From the NCBI GenBank assembly GCA_036490215.1, contig DASXEH010000055.1, positions 60,053-124,052 on the forward strand: 64,000 nucleotides of DNA, given 5' to 3'. The stretch comes from JASHSH01 sp036490215 (GTDB lineage: Bacteria > Pseudomonadota > Alphaproteobacteria > Rhodospirillales > Magnetospirillaceae). Below, one piece after another: positions 17,062-27,100 of the stretch (position 1 is its first letter; each line of letters opens with the position of its first letter). The notes beneath the pieces are model-generated. The model worked only from the letters and a program-made list of their open reading frames with translations. It was not told the DNA's origin and ran no database searches. Position numbers and translations under genes: made by a program.

Positions 17062-17214
17062 ATGCGCATCGGCTGCGACTTGATCTCGTTGCGGTTGGTC
17101 CGGACGGGCTTGGAATCGCTTGGATTCGAGCGGGGATCACTCATGAGCGATAAGGGTGACGTCTGTTCCATCCGCCGCGGCGACGACGCGTTGGCGACGG
17201 TCGTTATTTCCTGA
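17062..17214 (+). CDS. 50-residue AcpS-like open frame (remnant or microprotein)
   Basis: An ATG at 17062, seven bases after GGGGA, opens a 50-codon frame whose TGA shares its last base with the ATG of the enoyl reductase gene (TGATG). Its N-terminus MRIGCDLISLRLVRTGLES resembles the start of AcpS-type phosphopantetheinyl transferases (IGxDxVxIxRI). Its end SIRRGDDALATVVIS resembles their last strand (SxxxxxxyAxAxVv). About 70 internal residues, including the Glu/Lys catalytic region, are absent. It may be an internally deleted acpS kept for translational coupling. By-eye similarity only. Confidence 0.4.
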   Translation: MRIGCDLISLRLVRTGLESLGFERGSLMSDKGDVCSIRRGDDALATVVIS

Positions 17215-18812
17215 TGAGCACACAGCACCTTCCGTTGTGGGAATCCCGATCATCCGAGATCTTCGGCCCGGCCTTCGGTGGACCCGCGCTGGTTGAGACG
17301 ATCCGGCGGATTCGCGAGCCGGTTTGGGTCGTGCGTTCGCCCGATGGCCTGCGCCTCGGCCTTCGTCTCGGCGGCGCGCCCGCGGCCGACGCCGTGGCGA
17401 ACCTGCCGGCGATCTATCCTGAATGGCTCGGCGAGCGTGCGTTTCTCGAAGCGCATGCCGTGCGCTTTCCCTACGTGGTCGGGGAAATGGCACGTGGCAT
17501 CGCGACCGCGGACATGGTCATCGCCGCCGGTGGTGCAGGACTGTTGGGATTTTTCGGCGCGGCCGGTCTGGCACTGCCGGAGATCGAACGCAACCTGCAT
17601 CGGATCGCGCACGCCGCTTCTACCAAGGCGTGGAGTTGGGGTTCCAACCTGATCCATTCTCCCACCGATCCCGCGCTCGAAGCGGCCACCGCCGATCTCT
17701 ACGTGCGGTGTGGTGTGCGCCGAGTCTCCGCCTCAGCCTTCATGGCACTATCGCCTTCGGTTGTGCGGTATGCGTTTCATGGTGTGCGCATCGCGCCCGA
17801 TGGAACAGTCACGCGCGCCAACAGTGTGTTCGCCAAAGTGTCTCGCCCTGAAGTTGCGGCGCAATTCATGGCACCGCCGCCTGCGGCGATGCTCGATACG
17901 CTCGTTGCCAACGGCGCTTTGACCGCGCAGGAGGCCGAGATCGCGCGACACCTTCCCGTTGCGGAAGACATCATCGCCGAGGCCGACTCCGGCGGGCACA
18001 CCGACAATAGGCCGCTGCCGGTCCTGATTCCGCTTCTGATGGCGGAACGTGACCGGGCAATGCAGCGTTTCGGCTATGCGCGTGCGATCCGTGTCGGCGC
18101 CGCGGGCGGGATTGGCTCGCCGGCGGCTGTGGCCTCGGCTTTGGCGCTTGGAGCGGCGTTCGTGTGCACCGGCAGCGTCAACCAGGCGTGTGTCGAGTCA
18201 GGTCTAAGCGAGTCTGCCCGCGCGATGCTCGCCGAGGCGTCCTCTACCGACGTGGCCATGGCGCCGTCGGCAGACATGTTCGAATTGGGCGTCAAGGTTC
18301 AAGTCCTTAAAAAGGGCACGATGTTCGCGATGCGGGCCCAACGCCTCTACGATATCTATCATAGGGCTGGTGGCCTCGACGATCTTTCGGCAGAGGAACG
18401 GGGGCAGCTCGAGCGCGACATCTTTCGCGCGCCACTCGATCAGATCTGGAACGAGACGCGCGACTATTTCGCCGCGCGCGATCCGGCACAAGTCGAACGA
18501 GCCGCGCGCGAGCCGCGTCACAAGATGGCGCTCGTATTTCGCTGGTATCTCGGACGCTCGAGCCGTTGGCCGATCGAGGGTGCTGCCGATCGGCGTCTCG
18601 ACTATCAGATGTGGTGCGGCCCGGCGATGGGCGCTTTCAACGATTGGGCCGCGGGTTCATTCCTCGCAGCGCCCGCCAACCGGACGGTCGTACAGGTGGC
18701 GCGTAATTTACTTGAAGGCGCAGCCGTGTGCACCCGCGCCCAACACTGCCGGGCCGCCGGCCTAGCCGTTCCGACGGAAGCCTTCCACTTTTCGCCACGC
18801 CCGCTCACCTGA
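17214..18812 (+). CDS. pfaD: PfaD-type trans-acting enoyl reductase
   Basis: The 532-residue protein matches the PfaD family of FMN-dependent TIM-barrel enoyl reductases from PUFA synthases. Recognisable blocks are ADSGGHTDNRPLPVLIPLL near residues 258-276, VGAAGGIGSPAAVASALALG near 293-312, the STDVAMAPSADMFELG stretch near 343-358, and VKVQVLKKGTMFAMRAQRLY directly after it. It would reduce the enoyl-ACP double bond in those cycles where a saturated unit is made. The ATG overlaps the preceding small frame by one base. Gene order (reductase, then two megasynthases) matches the myxobacterial PUFA synthase arrangement rather than the marine pfaABCD order. Confidence 0.9.
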   Translation: MSTQHLPLWESRSSEIFGPAFGGPALVETIRRIREPVWVVRSPDGLRLGLRLGGAPAADAVANLPAIYPEWLGERAFLEAHAVRFPYVVGEMARGIATADMVIAAGGAGLLGFFGAAGLALPEIERNLHRIAHAASTKAWSWGSNLIHSPTDPALEAATADLYVRCGVRRVSASAFMALSPSVVRYAFHGVRIAPDGTVTRANSVFAKVSRPEVAAQFMAPPPAAMLDTLVANGALTAQEAEIARHLPVAEDIIAEADSGGHTDNRPLPVLIPLLMAERDRAMQRFGYARAIRVGAAGGIGSPAAVASALALGAAFVCTGSVNQACVESGLSESARAMLAEASSTDVAMAPSADMFELGVKVQVLKKGTMFAMRAQRLYDIYHRAGGLDDLSAEERGQLERDIFRAPLDQIWNETRDYFAARDPAQVERAAREPRHKMALVFRWYLGRSSRWPIEGAADRRLDYQMWCGPAMGAFNDWAAGSFLAAPANRTVVQVARNLLEGAAVCTRAQHCRAAGLAVPTEAFHFSPRPLT

Positions 18813-18828
18813 TGCACAAACCGGTTTT

Positions 18829-21800
18829 ATGAACATGTCGCATGATTCGAAATTGCCGCCCATCGCGATCGTCGGGATCAGCGCACTCTTCCCGCGCTCC
18901 ACTACGGGCGATTCATTCTGGCGGAACATCCTAGCTGGCAGGGACTTGATCACCGACGTCCCGCCGGGCCATTGGCTGATCGACGACTATTTCGACCTCG
19001 ATCCGACGAAGCCGGGCAAGACTTATGCGAAGCGTGGCGGCTTTCTCGATCCGATCCGATTCGATCCCCTGGACCACGGCATTCCGCCGGCCAATCTCAG
19101 TGCGACCGACACGGCGCAGCTGCTGTCGCTCGTCGTGGCCAAGCGCCTGCTGACCGAGAGCGGCTTCGACGCGTTGTCGAAGACCGCGCGCGAGCGGGTG
19201 AGCGTGATCCTCGGCGTCGCCTCGGCGACCGAGCTCGTGAATACGATGTCGGGCAGTCTGCAACGTCCGGTCTGGGTCAAGGCTCTGCGCGAAGAAGGAT
19301 TGCCCGAGGATCAGGTGCAGGCGATCTGCGACCGCATGGCCTCAAATTATGTGACGTGGACGGAAAGCACATTCCCCGGTCTGCTCGGCAACGTGGTCGC
19401 CGGGCGGATCGCCAACCGGTTCGACTTCGGCGGGACCAATTGCGTGGTCGATGCGGCGTGTGCGGGTTCGCTCGCTGCCGTGCATGTGGCGATGGGGGAA
19501 CTCGCGGCCGGCACCAGCGATCTTGTGATCACTGGCGGTGTCGATGCACTGAACGACATCTTCATGTACATGTGCTTCAGCAAGACACCGGCCATGTCGC
19601 TGACCGGTGACTGCCGTCCCTTCTCGGCAGACGCGGACGGGACGTTGCTCGGCGAAGGCATCGGCCTGTTTGCTCTGCGCCGGTTGGAGGACGCAGAACG
19701 CGACGGCAATTCGATCTACGCGGTGCTGAGCGGCATCGGCTCATCTTCGGATGGCAAGGCGAAGAGCATCTATGCGCCGCGGGCCGAAGGACAGGCGCAC
19801 GCGCTGCGGCGGGCTTACGAGGCAGCAGGCTACGGCCCGGAGACGGTCGAGTTGCTCGAAGCTCACGGGACTGGCACAGTCGCGGGCGATGCGGCGGAAT
19901 TCGAGGCTTTGCGCACTGTTTTCGCAGGAGCCGGACGCGGCGACGCGCAATGGTGCGCGCTGGGATCGGTCAAATCGCAGATCGGACACACCAAGGCCGC
20001 GGCCGGCTCGGCTTCGTTGTTCAAGGCGGCCATGGCCCTGCACCACAAGGTGTTGCCGCCAACCATCAAGGTGAAGGCGGTCAATCCGCAACTGAAGCTC
20101 GACCAGAGCCCGTTCTATCTCAACACAGCGGCACGGCCCTGGATTCGGGGGCAGGCACATAAGCGTCGTGCGGGCGTGAGCTCCTTCGGCTTCGGTGGCA
20201 GCAACTTCCACCTGACGGTGGAGGAATATACAGGGCCGGGACGACGCCCCGCGCGCGTGCGCGCCACCACGAGCGAATTGTTCCTGCTCTCGGGCAGTGA
20301 TCCATCGGCTGTGATTGCCGAAGCCGAACGTACGGCGGCCGATCCAACCCTCGACACGGGATTTGCGGCGCGCGCCCGCGCGAGTCAGACCGCATTCAGT
20401 CCACAGGCCGAATGCCGCTTGGCGATCGTTGCCGGCAGCGCCGCGGAACTTGGTGAGAAGGTCAAGGCGGCCGCACAGCTTGCCAGAACGCCTGGCTATA
20501 GCATGCGTATGCCAGGGATTTTCTATGCCATGGGTACGGCGGTAGCCGGCAAAATCGCCTTCATCTTCCCGGGCCAGGGCAGCCAGGCTTTGGAGATGGG
20601 CGCCGAGCTTTTGACCACGCTCGATGCGGCCCGACGCGTTTGGGACGAACTCGTCGACGTAGACGGTGCCGACGGTGCCACGCTCGCGCGCACCGTATTC
20701 CCGCCGCCGGCATTATCGCCCGAAGAGCGGTCGCGCCAATTGGCGCGGCTGGTCGAGACGGAGTGGGCGCAGCCGGCGATCGGTGCCACCAGCCGTGTAT
20801 ACCAGAGCCTCGCCGCCGCGTCGGGTCTCCGGCCCGACATGGTGTGTGGGCACAGCTTCGGCGAGCTGAGCGCTCTCCATGCGGCAGGCGCTATCGACGC
20901 ACCTACTTTCCACCGCTTGGCGCGGCGGCGTGGGTTGCGGATGGCAGAAGCGGCGCGCAACTCGCCGGGCGCGATGCTTGCCGTCAAAGGACCCGCTGGC
21001 ACACTCGATACCGCAGTAACGCTTGCCGGTCCTGCGGTCGTCGTCGCCAACCGCAACAGCCCGGAACAACTCGTATTGGCAGGGCCACTTGCCGCGATCG
21101 AGGACGCGGCCGATCTGCTGCGTCAGAAAGGGCTGACCGTGGCCCGTCTCGCGGTATCCACCGCATTTCATTCACCGATCGTTGCCGCTGCCGCTACCAC
21201 GTTCCACGACGATTTGAACACGGCCACGATTGCGCCACCACGTCTGCCGGTCTATGGCACTGCTACCGCGGCGCCTTATCCGAGCGCCGTTGATAGCGTG
21301 CGCGACGCGCTGGCACGTCAGATCGCGCAGCCGGTTCGATTCGTCGACCAGATCGCGGCGATGTATCGCGACGGCGCTAGAATCTTTGTCGAGATCGGTC
21401 CCGGCCGCGTGCTCACGGATCTTGTCAGGCAATGTCTCGTCGGCGAACCTCATCTCGCAGTAGCGCTCGGTGCGCAACCGCAGGAGTCGTGGCGATCGTT
21501 GCTGGCGGGTCTGGGCCAGCTCGCCGTCGCCGGCGTGCCACTCGATCTCGCGTTCCTGTGGGACGGTTACGATGTGCGCCCGCCGGTGGCCGAACGTCTT
21601 TCTGCCGCCGCCGTGGACCTCGATGGGTCTAATTACGGCAAGGTCTATCCGCCGAAAGCGGGGGCGGACGCTCTGCCGCGTCCCAATCCGCCACAGCAAC
21701 GGATGCCCATGCCGGCGGTCTCCAATCCGGCGCCGCAACCGACCCTGCCGACTCCCGCGCATACGCCGACCGTCGGCGCACCCGGCCCATGGCTCGAGGC

Positions 21801-24180
21801 GATGCGCGATATCCAACGACAGACGGCCGAGGCGCATCAAGCGGCGCAGAAAGCGATGGCCGATGCGCACATTGCCTATCTGCAGGCCTCGCAAGCCATG
21901 ATCCAGGACCTATATGGGGCGATGGAAGGCGGCGGGACTCTCCGCGTGCCTCAGCCTGCAGCCGCTTGGCCGCAACCCCAGGCCGTGGCCGCGCCGACGG
22001 CGCCCGTGTTTGTGGAGACGAGTCCGATCGCTGCTCCGATCATGGCGCCTGCGGTGCCGCAGTCCGCCGCAGCGCAGGTCGTCACCGTGGATCGCCGTGT
22101 TGTGCTATTGGCGGTGGTCGCCGAGAAGACCGGCTATCCGGTCGACATCCTGCGGACCGACATGGAGTTGGAGGCCGATCTCGGCATCGATTCCATCAAG
22201 CGCGTCGAGATTCTCGCTGCACTGCGCGAGCGTGTGCAGGGTCTGCCAGACGCCGCGATGGAAGAGCTGACTGGCCTGCGCACGATCGGCGCCATCCTTG
22301 AGGCACTGGAGTCAGCGGCACCGGCATCTGCGCCTGTGGCTCAAACCGCCGGTCCGGCCATTACGCCGGTTGCCACCAACCTCGCCGCGATATTGTTCAC
22401 GGTCGTCGCCGAGAAGACGGGTTATCCGGCAGAGATTCTGCAGCCGTCCATGGAACTCGAGGCCGATCTCGGTATCGACTCCATCAAGCGCGTCGAAATC
22501 CTGGCGGCGTTGCGCGAACGACTCCCAGGTCTGCCCGAAGCCGGGCTAGAGATCGTGAGCAGTCTTCGGACGCTGGGAGAGATCGTTGCCCACTTGGGCA
22601 GCGGCACTTCAGCGTCGGCCGATCAAATTCGCCCCACCGCTGCTGCAGCCATAGCGCCGAGTGCGAAATCTGCGAATACCGGTGGTCTGGCCCGCGTCGG
22701 CTTGCGATTGCAGATGGCGCCCCGCCGGGGAGCAGACCGCGCCATGCCTGCGGGCGGTCGCGTTGCTGTCATCGACGCCGGCAGCGGCTGGGGTCAAGAT
22801 GTCGGCGCGGCGCTGGCTGCCAGCGGCCTGCGCGTCGAAGAAGCCATCGCGCCGAACATCGACGCCGTCGTCTATCTCGGTGGTCTCTGTACCGACACCT
22901 CGTTCGAGGCCGCAGAGCGTGTGCATCGCGACGCTCTGCTGGCCGCGCGGTCATTCGCGACGCGGGCAGCAAAGCCGGGCGGCGCGTTCATCACCGTGCA
23001 GACGACTGGGGGCGATTTCGGTCTGTCCGGCCGCGCCGGCGAGCAAGCTTGGCTCGGTGGTCTTTCTGGCCTGATTAAGACCGCGCGGCTCGAATGGCCG
23101 ACGGCTGCGGTCAAGGCCATCGACATCGATCACGGAGGAACAACCCAGGCGCTGGCTGCGCAACGGATCGCCGACGAAGTGATCGCCGGTGGTGGTGCCA
23201 TTGCGGTGGCTCTGTCGGCGGACGGCACACGCGCTGTGCTCGAAGATGCGATCATGCCGCTTTCTGAGAATGCGACAGCCAGCGAATCCTGGCACAACCG
23301 CGTCATCGTCGTAACCGGTGGCGCGCGCGGCATCACTGCATTGGCGACGGAACAACTGGCGATGCGTTGGCAGCCGAGGCTGCTTGTGCTTGGCCGTACG
23401 CCGTTGTCGCCGGAGAATCCACGAACAGCAGGCGCGCTCACCGAGGCTGCGTTGACGCAGGCCGTCGCGGCGCTGGCCAAGGCCGATGGCGTGCAACCGA
23501 CGCCACGTGAATTATCGATGCGCGTGCGCCAGATTCTGGCGCAGCGTGAGGTGGCGGCAAACCTGGCCCGCTTCGAAGGGGCCGGGGCCAAGGTGCTGTA
23601 TCGGGTGCTCGACATCCGTGATCGGCGGGCGCTGGCCGCGATTCTGGCCGAGACGCGGTCGCAGTGGGGCCCGATCGAAGCGCTGGTTCATGGTGCCGGT
23701 GTCATCGCCGACAAGCTGATCGCCGACAAGACGCGGGCCCAGTTCGACGAAGTTTTTTCGACCAAGGTGGCGGGGCTGCATGCGCTGCTTGCCGAGACGG
23801 CGAGTGATCCGCTGCGCGCCCTGTTCCTGTTCTCCTCGGTAGCCGCCCGCTACGGGAATGTCGGGCAGTCAGACTATGCGATGGCCAACGAGGTGTTGAA
23901 CAAAGTGGCGCTGACAGAGGCTGCGCGGCGCCCCGATTGTCTCGTCCGCGCGCTGAATTGGGGGCCGTGGGAGAGCGGCATGGTCACGCCGGCTTTGCGT
24001 CAGCGTTTCGAAGCAGCCGGAGTTGGCCTGATTCCGGCCGTGACCGGGGCCGAAGCATTCCTGGCCGAATTTTCTGGCGCCTGCGCACCCCGTGAAACCG
24101 ACATCGTGCTGGCTGCGCATCCAGCGAGTGACCACGCGTCCGACCGTGTTGCGGCCGCAGGCGATAACGCCGGCGAGTGA
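18829..24180 (+). CDS. pfaA: PUFA synthase-like megasynthase KS-MAT-ACP-ACP-KR
   Basis: The 1783-residue protein begins with a ketosynthase (Cys211 in DAACAGS, His346 in EAHGTGT, His387 in QIGHTK). A malonyl-acyltransferase follows at about 575-870 (GHSFGE, Ser676). A Pro-rich linker and a long helix (about 985-1035) lead to two carrier domains, each with GIDSIKRVEIL (Ser1122 and Ser1218). A ketoreductase at about 1495-1750 has TGGARGI and Tyr1683. It ends soon after the ketoreductase. Canonical PfaA/Pfa2 proteins have more carriers, and many carry a terminal dehydratase absent here. The carriers need phosphopantetheinylation, but no intact transferase gene is nearby. A six-codon frame bridges the previous stop and this start. 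Product unknown. Confidence 0.92.
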   Translation: MNMSHDSKLPPIAIVGISALFPRSTTGDSFWRNILAGRDLITDVPPGHWLIDDYFDLDPTKPGKTYAKRGGFLDPIRFDPLDHGIPPANLSATDTAQLLSLVVAKRLLTESGFDALSKTARERVSVILGVASATELVNTMSGSLQRPVWVKALREEGLPEDQVQAICDRMASNYVTWTESTFPGLLGNVVAGRIANRFDFGGTNCVVDAACAGSLAAVHVAMGELAAGTSDLVITGGVDALNDIFMYMCFSKTPAMSLTGDCRPFSADADGTLLGEGIGLFALRRLEDAERDGNSIYAVLSGIGSSSDGKAKSIYAPRAEGQAHALRRAYEAAGYGPETVELLEAHGTGTVAGDAAEFEALRTVFAGAGRGDAQWCALGSVKSQIGHTKAAAGSASLFKAAMALHHKVLPPTIKVKAVNPQLKLDQSPFYLNTAARPWIRGQAHKRRAGVSSFGFGGSNFHLTVEEYTGPGRRPARVRATTSELFLLSGSDPSAVIAEAERTAADPTLDTGFAARARASQTAFSPQAECRLAIVAGSAAELGEKVKAAAQLARTPGYSMRMPGIFYAMGTAVAGKIAFIFPGQGSQALEMGAELLTTLDAARRVWDELVDVDGADGATLARTVFPPPALSPEERSRQLARLVETEWAQPAIGATSRVYQSLAAASGLRPDMVCGHSFGELSALHAAGAIDAPTFHRLARRRGLRMAEAARNSPGAMLAVKGPAGTLDTAVTLAGPAVVVANRNSPEQLVLAGPLAAIEDAADLLRQKGLTVARLAVSTAFHSPIVAAAATTFHDDLNTATIAPPRLPVYGTATAAPYPSAVDSVRDALARQIAQPVRFVDQIAAMYRDGARIFVEIGPGRVLTDLVRQCLVGEPHLAVALGAQPQESWRSLLAGLGQLAVAGVPLDLAFLWDGYDVRPPVAERLSAAAVDLDGSNYGKVYPPKAGADALPRPNPPQQRMPMPAVSNPAPQPTLPTPAHTPTVGAPGPWLEAMRDIQRQTAEAHQAAQKAMADAHIAYLQASQAMIQDLYGAMEGGGTLRVPQPAAAWPQPQAVAAPTAPVFVETSPIAAPIMAPAVPQSAAAQVVTVDRRVVLLAVVAEKTGYPVDILRTDMELEADLGIDSIKRVEILAALRERVQGLPDAAMEELTGLRTIGAILEALESAAPASAPVAQTAGPAITPVATNLAAILFTVVAEKTGYPAEILQPSMELEADLGIDSIKRVEILAALRERLPGLPEAGLEIVSSLRTLGEIVAHLGSGTSASADQIRPTAAAAIAPSAKSANTGGLARVGLRLQMAPRRGADRAMPAGGRVAVIDAGSGWGQDVGAALAASGLRVEEAIAPNIDAVVYLGGLCTDTSFEAAERVHRDALLAARSFATRAAKPGGAFITVQTTGGDFGLSGRAGEQAWLGGLSGLIKTARLEWPTAAVKAIDIDHGGTTQALAAQRIADEVIAGGGAIAVALSADGTRAVLEDAIMPLSENATASESWHNRVIVVTGGARGITALATEQLAMRWQPRLLVLGRTPLSPENPRTAGALTEAALTQAVAALAKADGVQPTPRELSMRVRQILAQREVAANLARFEGAGAKVLYRVLDIRDRRALAAILAETRSQWGPIEALVHGAGVIADKLIADKTRAQFDEVFSTKVAGLHALLAETASDPLRALFLFSSVAARYGNVGQSDYAMANEVLNKVALTEAARRPDCLVRALNWGPWESGMVTPALRQRFEAAGVGLIPAVTGAEAFLAEFSGACAPRETDIVLAAHPASDHASDRVAAAGDNAGE

Positions 24181-27100
24181 TGGTCTTTCCCAGTATAGCG
24201 ATCGTCGGTCAGGGCTGCGTCCTTCCGGGCGCTCTCGATCCAGACGCCTTGTGGCGTGCGATTCTGAGCGGCGATGATCTGCTCGCGCCGGTGCCCGAGC
24301 AGTTCTGGCGTGCGTCATCGGCACGACTGCTGAAGGGACTGCAAAGAGGCGAGGAAGGCTGCGCGACCGATCGCGGCGGCTTCGTCTCCGGATTTGAAGA
24401 TGTGTTCGATCCGCACGCCTATCGGCTCGATCCGAAACTCCTGCTCGAACTCGATCCGCTGATCCAGTGGATCTGTCATGCCGGCGGGCAAGCTCTGGCT
24501 GGAGCAGGGGTGGATGCAGATCACCGGCTGCGGGCTCGCACTGGCGCGATTTTCGGTAATCTTTCTTATCCGACGTCCCGGCTTGCCGAGTTCGCTGAGA
24601 CCGCTTGGATCGGGACTCGCGGCAGCGGGCCGCACGCGCCGCGTCAGACGCACCCGCTCAACCGGTTTTCCTCCGGTCTGCCGGCTCATCTTCTATGTCA
24701 CGCATTGGGCCTTGGCGCTGGCAGTTTCGCCCTCGATGCCGCCTGCGCGTCTTCCCTCTATGCCATCAAGCTGGCCTGCGATTGGCTGCACGACGGACGG
24801 GCCGATGCGATGCTCGCCGGCGGCGTCAACGCGATCGATGGGCTGACTCTGCACGCGGGGTTCACGACTCTCGGCGCGCTCAGCCCAAGCGGCCGCAGCC
24901 GACCGTTCCACGCCGCTGCCGACGGATTGGTGCCCGCTGAAGGCGCCGCGTTTGTCTTGCTGAAGCGCCTTGCCGACGCGGAAGCCAACGGCGACCGCAT
25001 CCTCGGGGTCATCCGCGGGATCGGCCTGTCAAATGATGGCCGCGCGGGCGGTATCCTGACGCCGGACCGCGCCGGCCAGGAACGGGCGATCAAAGCTGCC
25101 TATCGCCAGGCTGAGCTTCAGCCGCGGGACATTTCGTTGATCGAGTGTCACGCGACCGGCACGTTGGTCGGCGACGCGACCGAGATCGCCAGCACCGGCG
25201 GGGTGTTTACCGGGCTGCGAGACATTCCGATCGGCGCGCTCAAATCCAATCTTGGCCACTTGGTGACCGCTTCGGGTGCCGCGGGCTTGCTCAAGTTAGT
25301 CGCTGCCATGCATCATCGGCAGATTCCGCCGACCATCCATCTCGATGCGCCATCGCCGACGCTGGGTGCATCGCCGTTTCGCGTGGTGACCGAGGCTGAG
25401 CCGTGGCAAGCCAGTGGTCCCTTGCGCGCCGCTATCAGCAGCTTCGGGTTCGGGGGTAACAACGCGCATCTGATCGTCGAGGAGTGGCAGCCGCCCGTCG
25501 CCGCTACCAGGCGTGTTGTTTCGCCACCGTCGGCGGCGCCGCGCCCAAGGATCGCCATTGTCGGCATGGCTGCGCAGGTCGCCGGAGGGCAGTCGCTCGA
25601 TGATTTCGCGCGTGACCTGATGGGTGCGCCACCTTCGACGATCGAGGGCAAAGCCACTGCAATCGAACTCCCGGCGCACGGGCTTGGCATCCCGCCCAAG
25701 GATCTGGAGAAGACGCTGCCGCAGCAGCTTCTGGCGCTGAAGGTTGCGCGCGATGCTCTTGCGCCGTTCGCGCCAATCGCCAAGGAGCGCACCAGCGTCG
25801 TCATCGGTATGGGCTGCGATGCCGAAGGCTGCCGGCTTGGCCTACGTTTGCGGCTGACGGATCTCATCCCCGAGACCGACCAGCGCGATGCGGTGGCGCC
25901 CCGCGTGGATGCCGCGATGATCATCGGATGCATGCCCAATATTCCCGCCAACCGAATCGGGCGGCTGTTCGATGTCGAGGGTCCCGTCTTCACGGTCTCG
26001 GCCGAGGAACTCTCGGGCGTGCGGGCGATACAGATCGCGGTACACGATCTGGAGACCGGCGCTGTCGATCTTGCGCTGGCTGGCGCGGTCGATCTGTCCG
26101 TTGAGCCGGTGCATGCAGCCGCCGCACGTATAGTGCTCGCGGCCGACCGGCATGTGCCCGGTGACGCCGCCTGTGCCTTTGTACTCAAGCGCGAGGCCGA
26201 TGCGATCCGCGATGGCGATCCGATCTATGCGTTGCTTGACTCGGATTGCGGTCACGCCGTTGTGTGGGATGCCGGCGCCGTAGTGCGTGCCCGGTTCGGC
26301 CATGCCCACGCGGCATCCGGCGCGCTTGAGATGATGGCGGCGGCGGTTGCCTTGAACGAAGGCGTTCTGCCGCATGTAGATGGCAAGGGGACGCCTTGGC
26401 TTCCGAATGGACAGACGCGCGCGATCCATCTGGAGATGGCCGGACTCGGCGGCGCGCATACCGATATCGTCCTGCGCGAGCCCGCGATCCACGCGCCCCG
26501 TGTCCGCCTGACGCAGCCCGACCTACCGGACGTGTTCGTCTATCACGGCCGTACATTGGCCGAGCTGCACGACGCGGTGGCGCAGGACCAGCGCGCGGCG
26601 CTACCACTGCCGGCGGGGCCGCGCCTGGCATTTGTCGCGACTGCAGCCGAGCTCGACAGTATCCGGCGCACCGCGGTGGCGCTCCTGTTTCGCCTACGGG
26701 GTGGTGCGACACCGGCAGCGGCGCCGGAGATCGAGTTTGCTGAAGATGCAAATCCCGGCGAGGTGGCGTTCGTGTTCACGGGCGCAGCCGCGGCCTATCG
26801 CGGCATGGGCGCCGAACTTCTCGCAGCGGCACCACAGCTGACGCGGGGGCTGGCGACGCCGCAACTCGGGCGGCGCTGCGGTTGGATTTACGAGTCCGGG
26901 CGCGGCGAGGGGCCATCGGCATTCGAGCAGCTATGCGGTGCGTCCTTTCTGAGCCAGATACACGCCGAATGGACCTTGCGCGTGCTCGATATCGCGCCTC
27001 AAGCGGCGATCGGCTTGTCCTCGGGCGAGAGCAACGCCCTGATGGCTCTCGGTGCGTGGAGTGATTTCGATACGATGCTCGACGAGATCGAGCACGAGCG

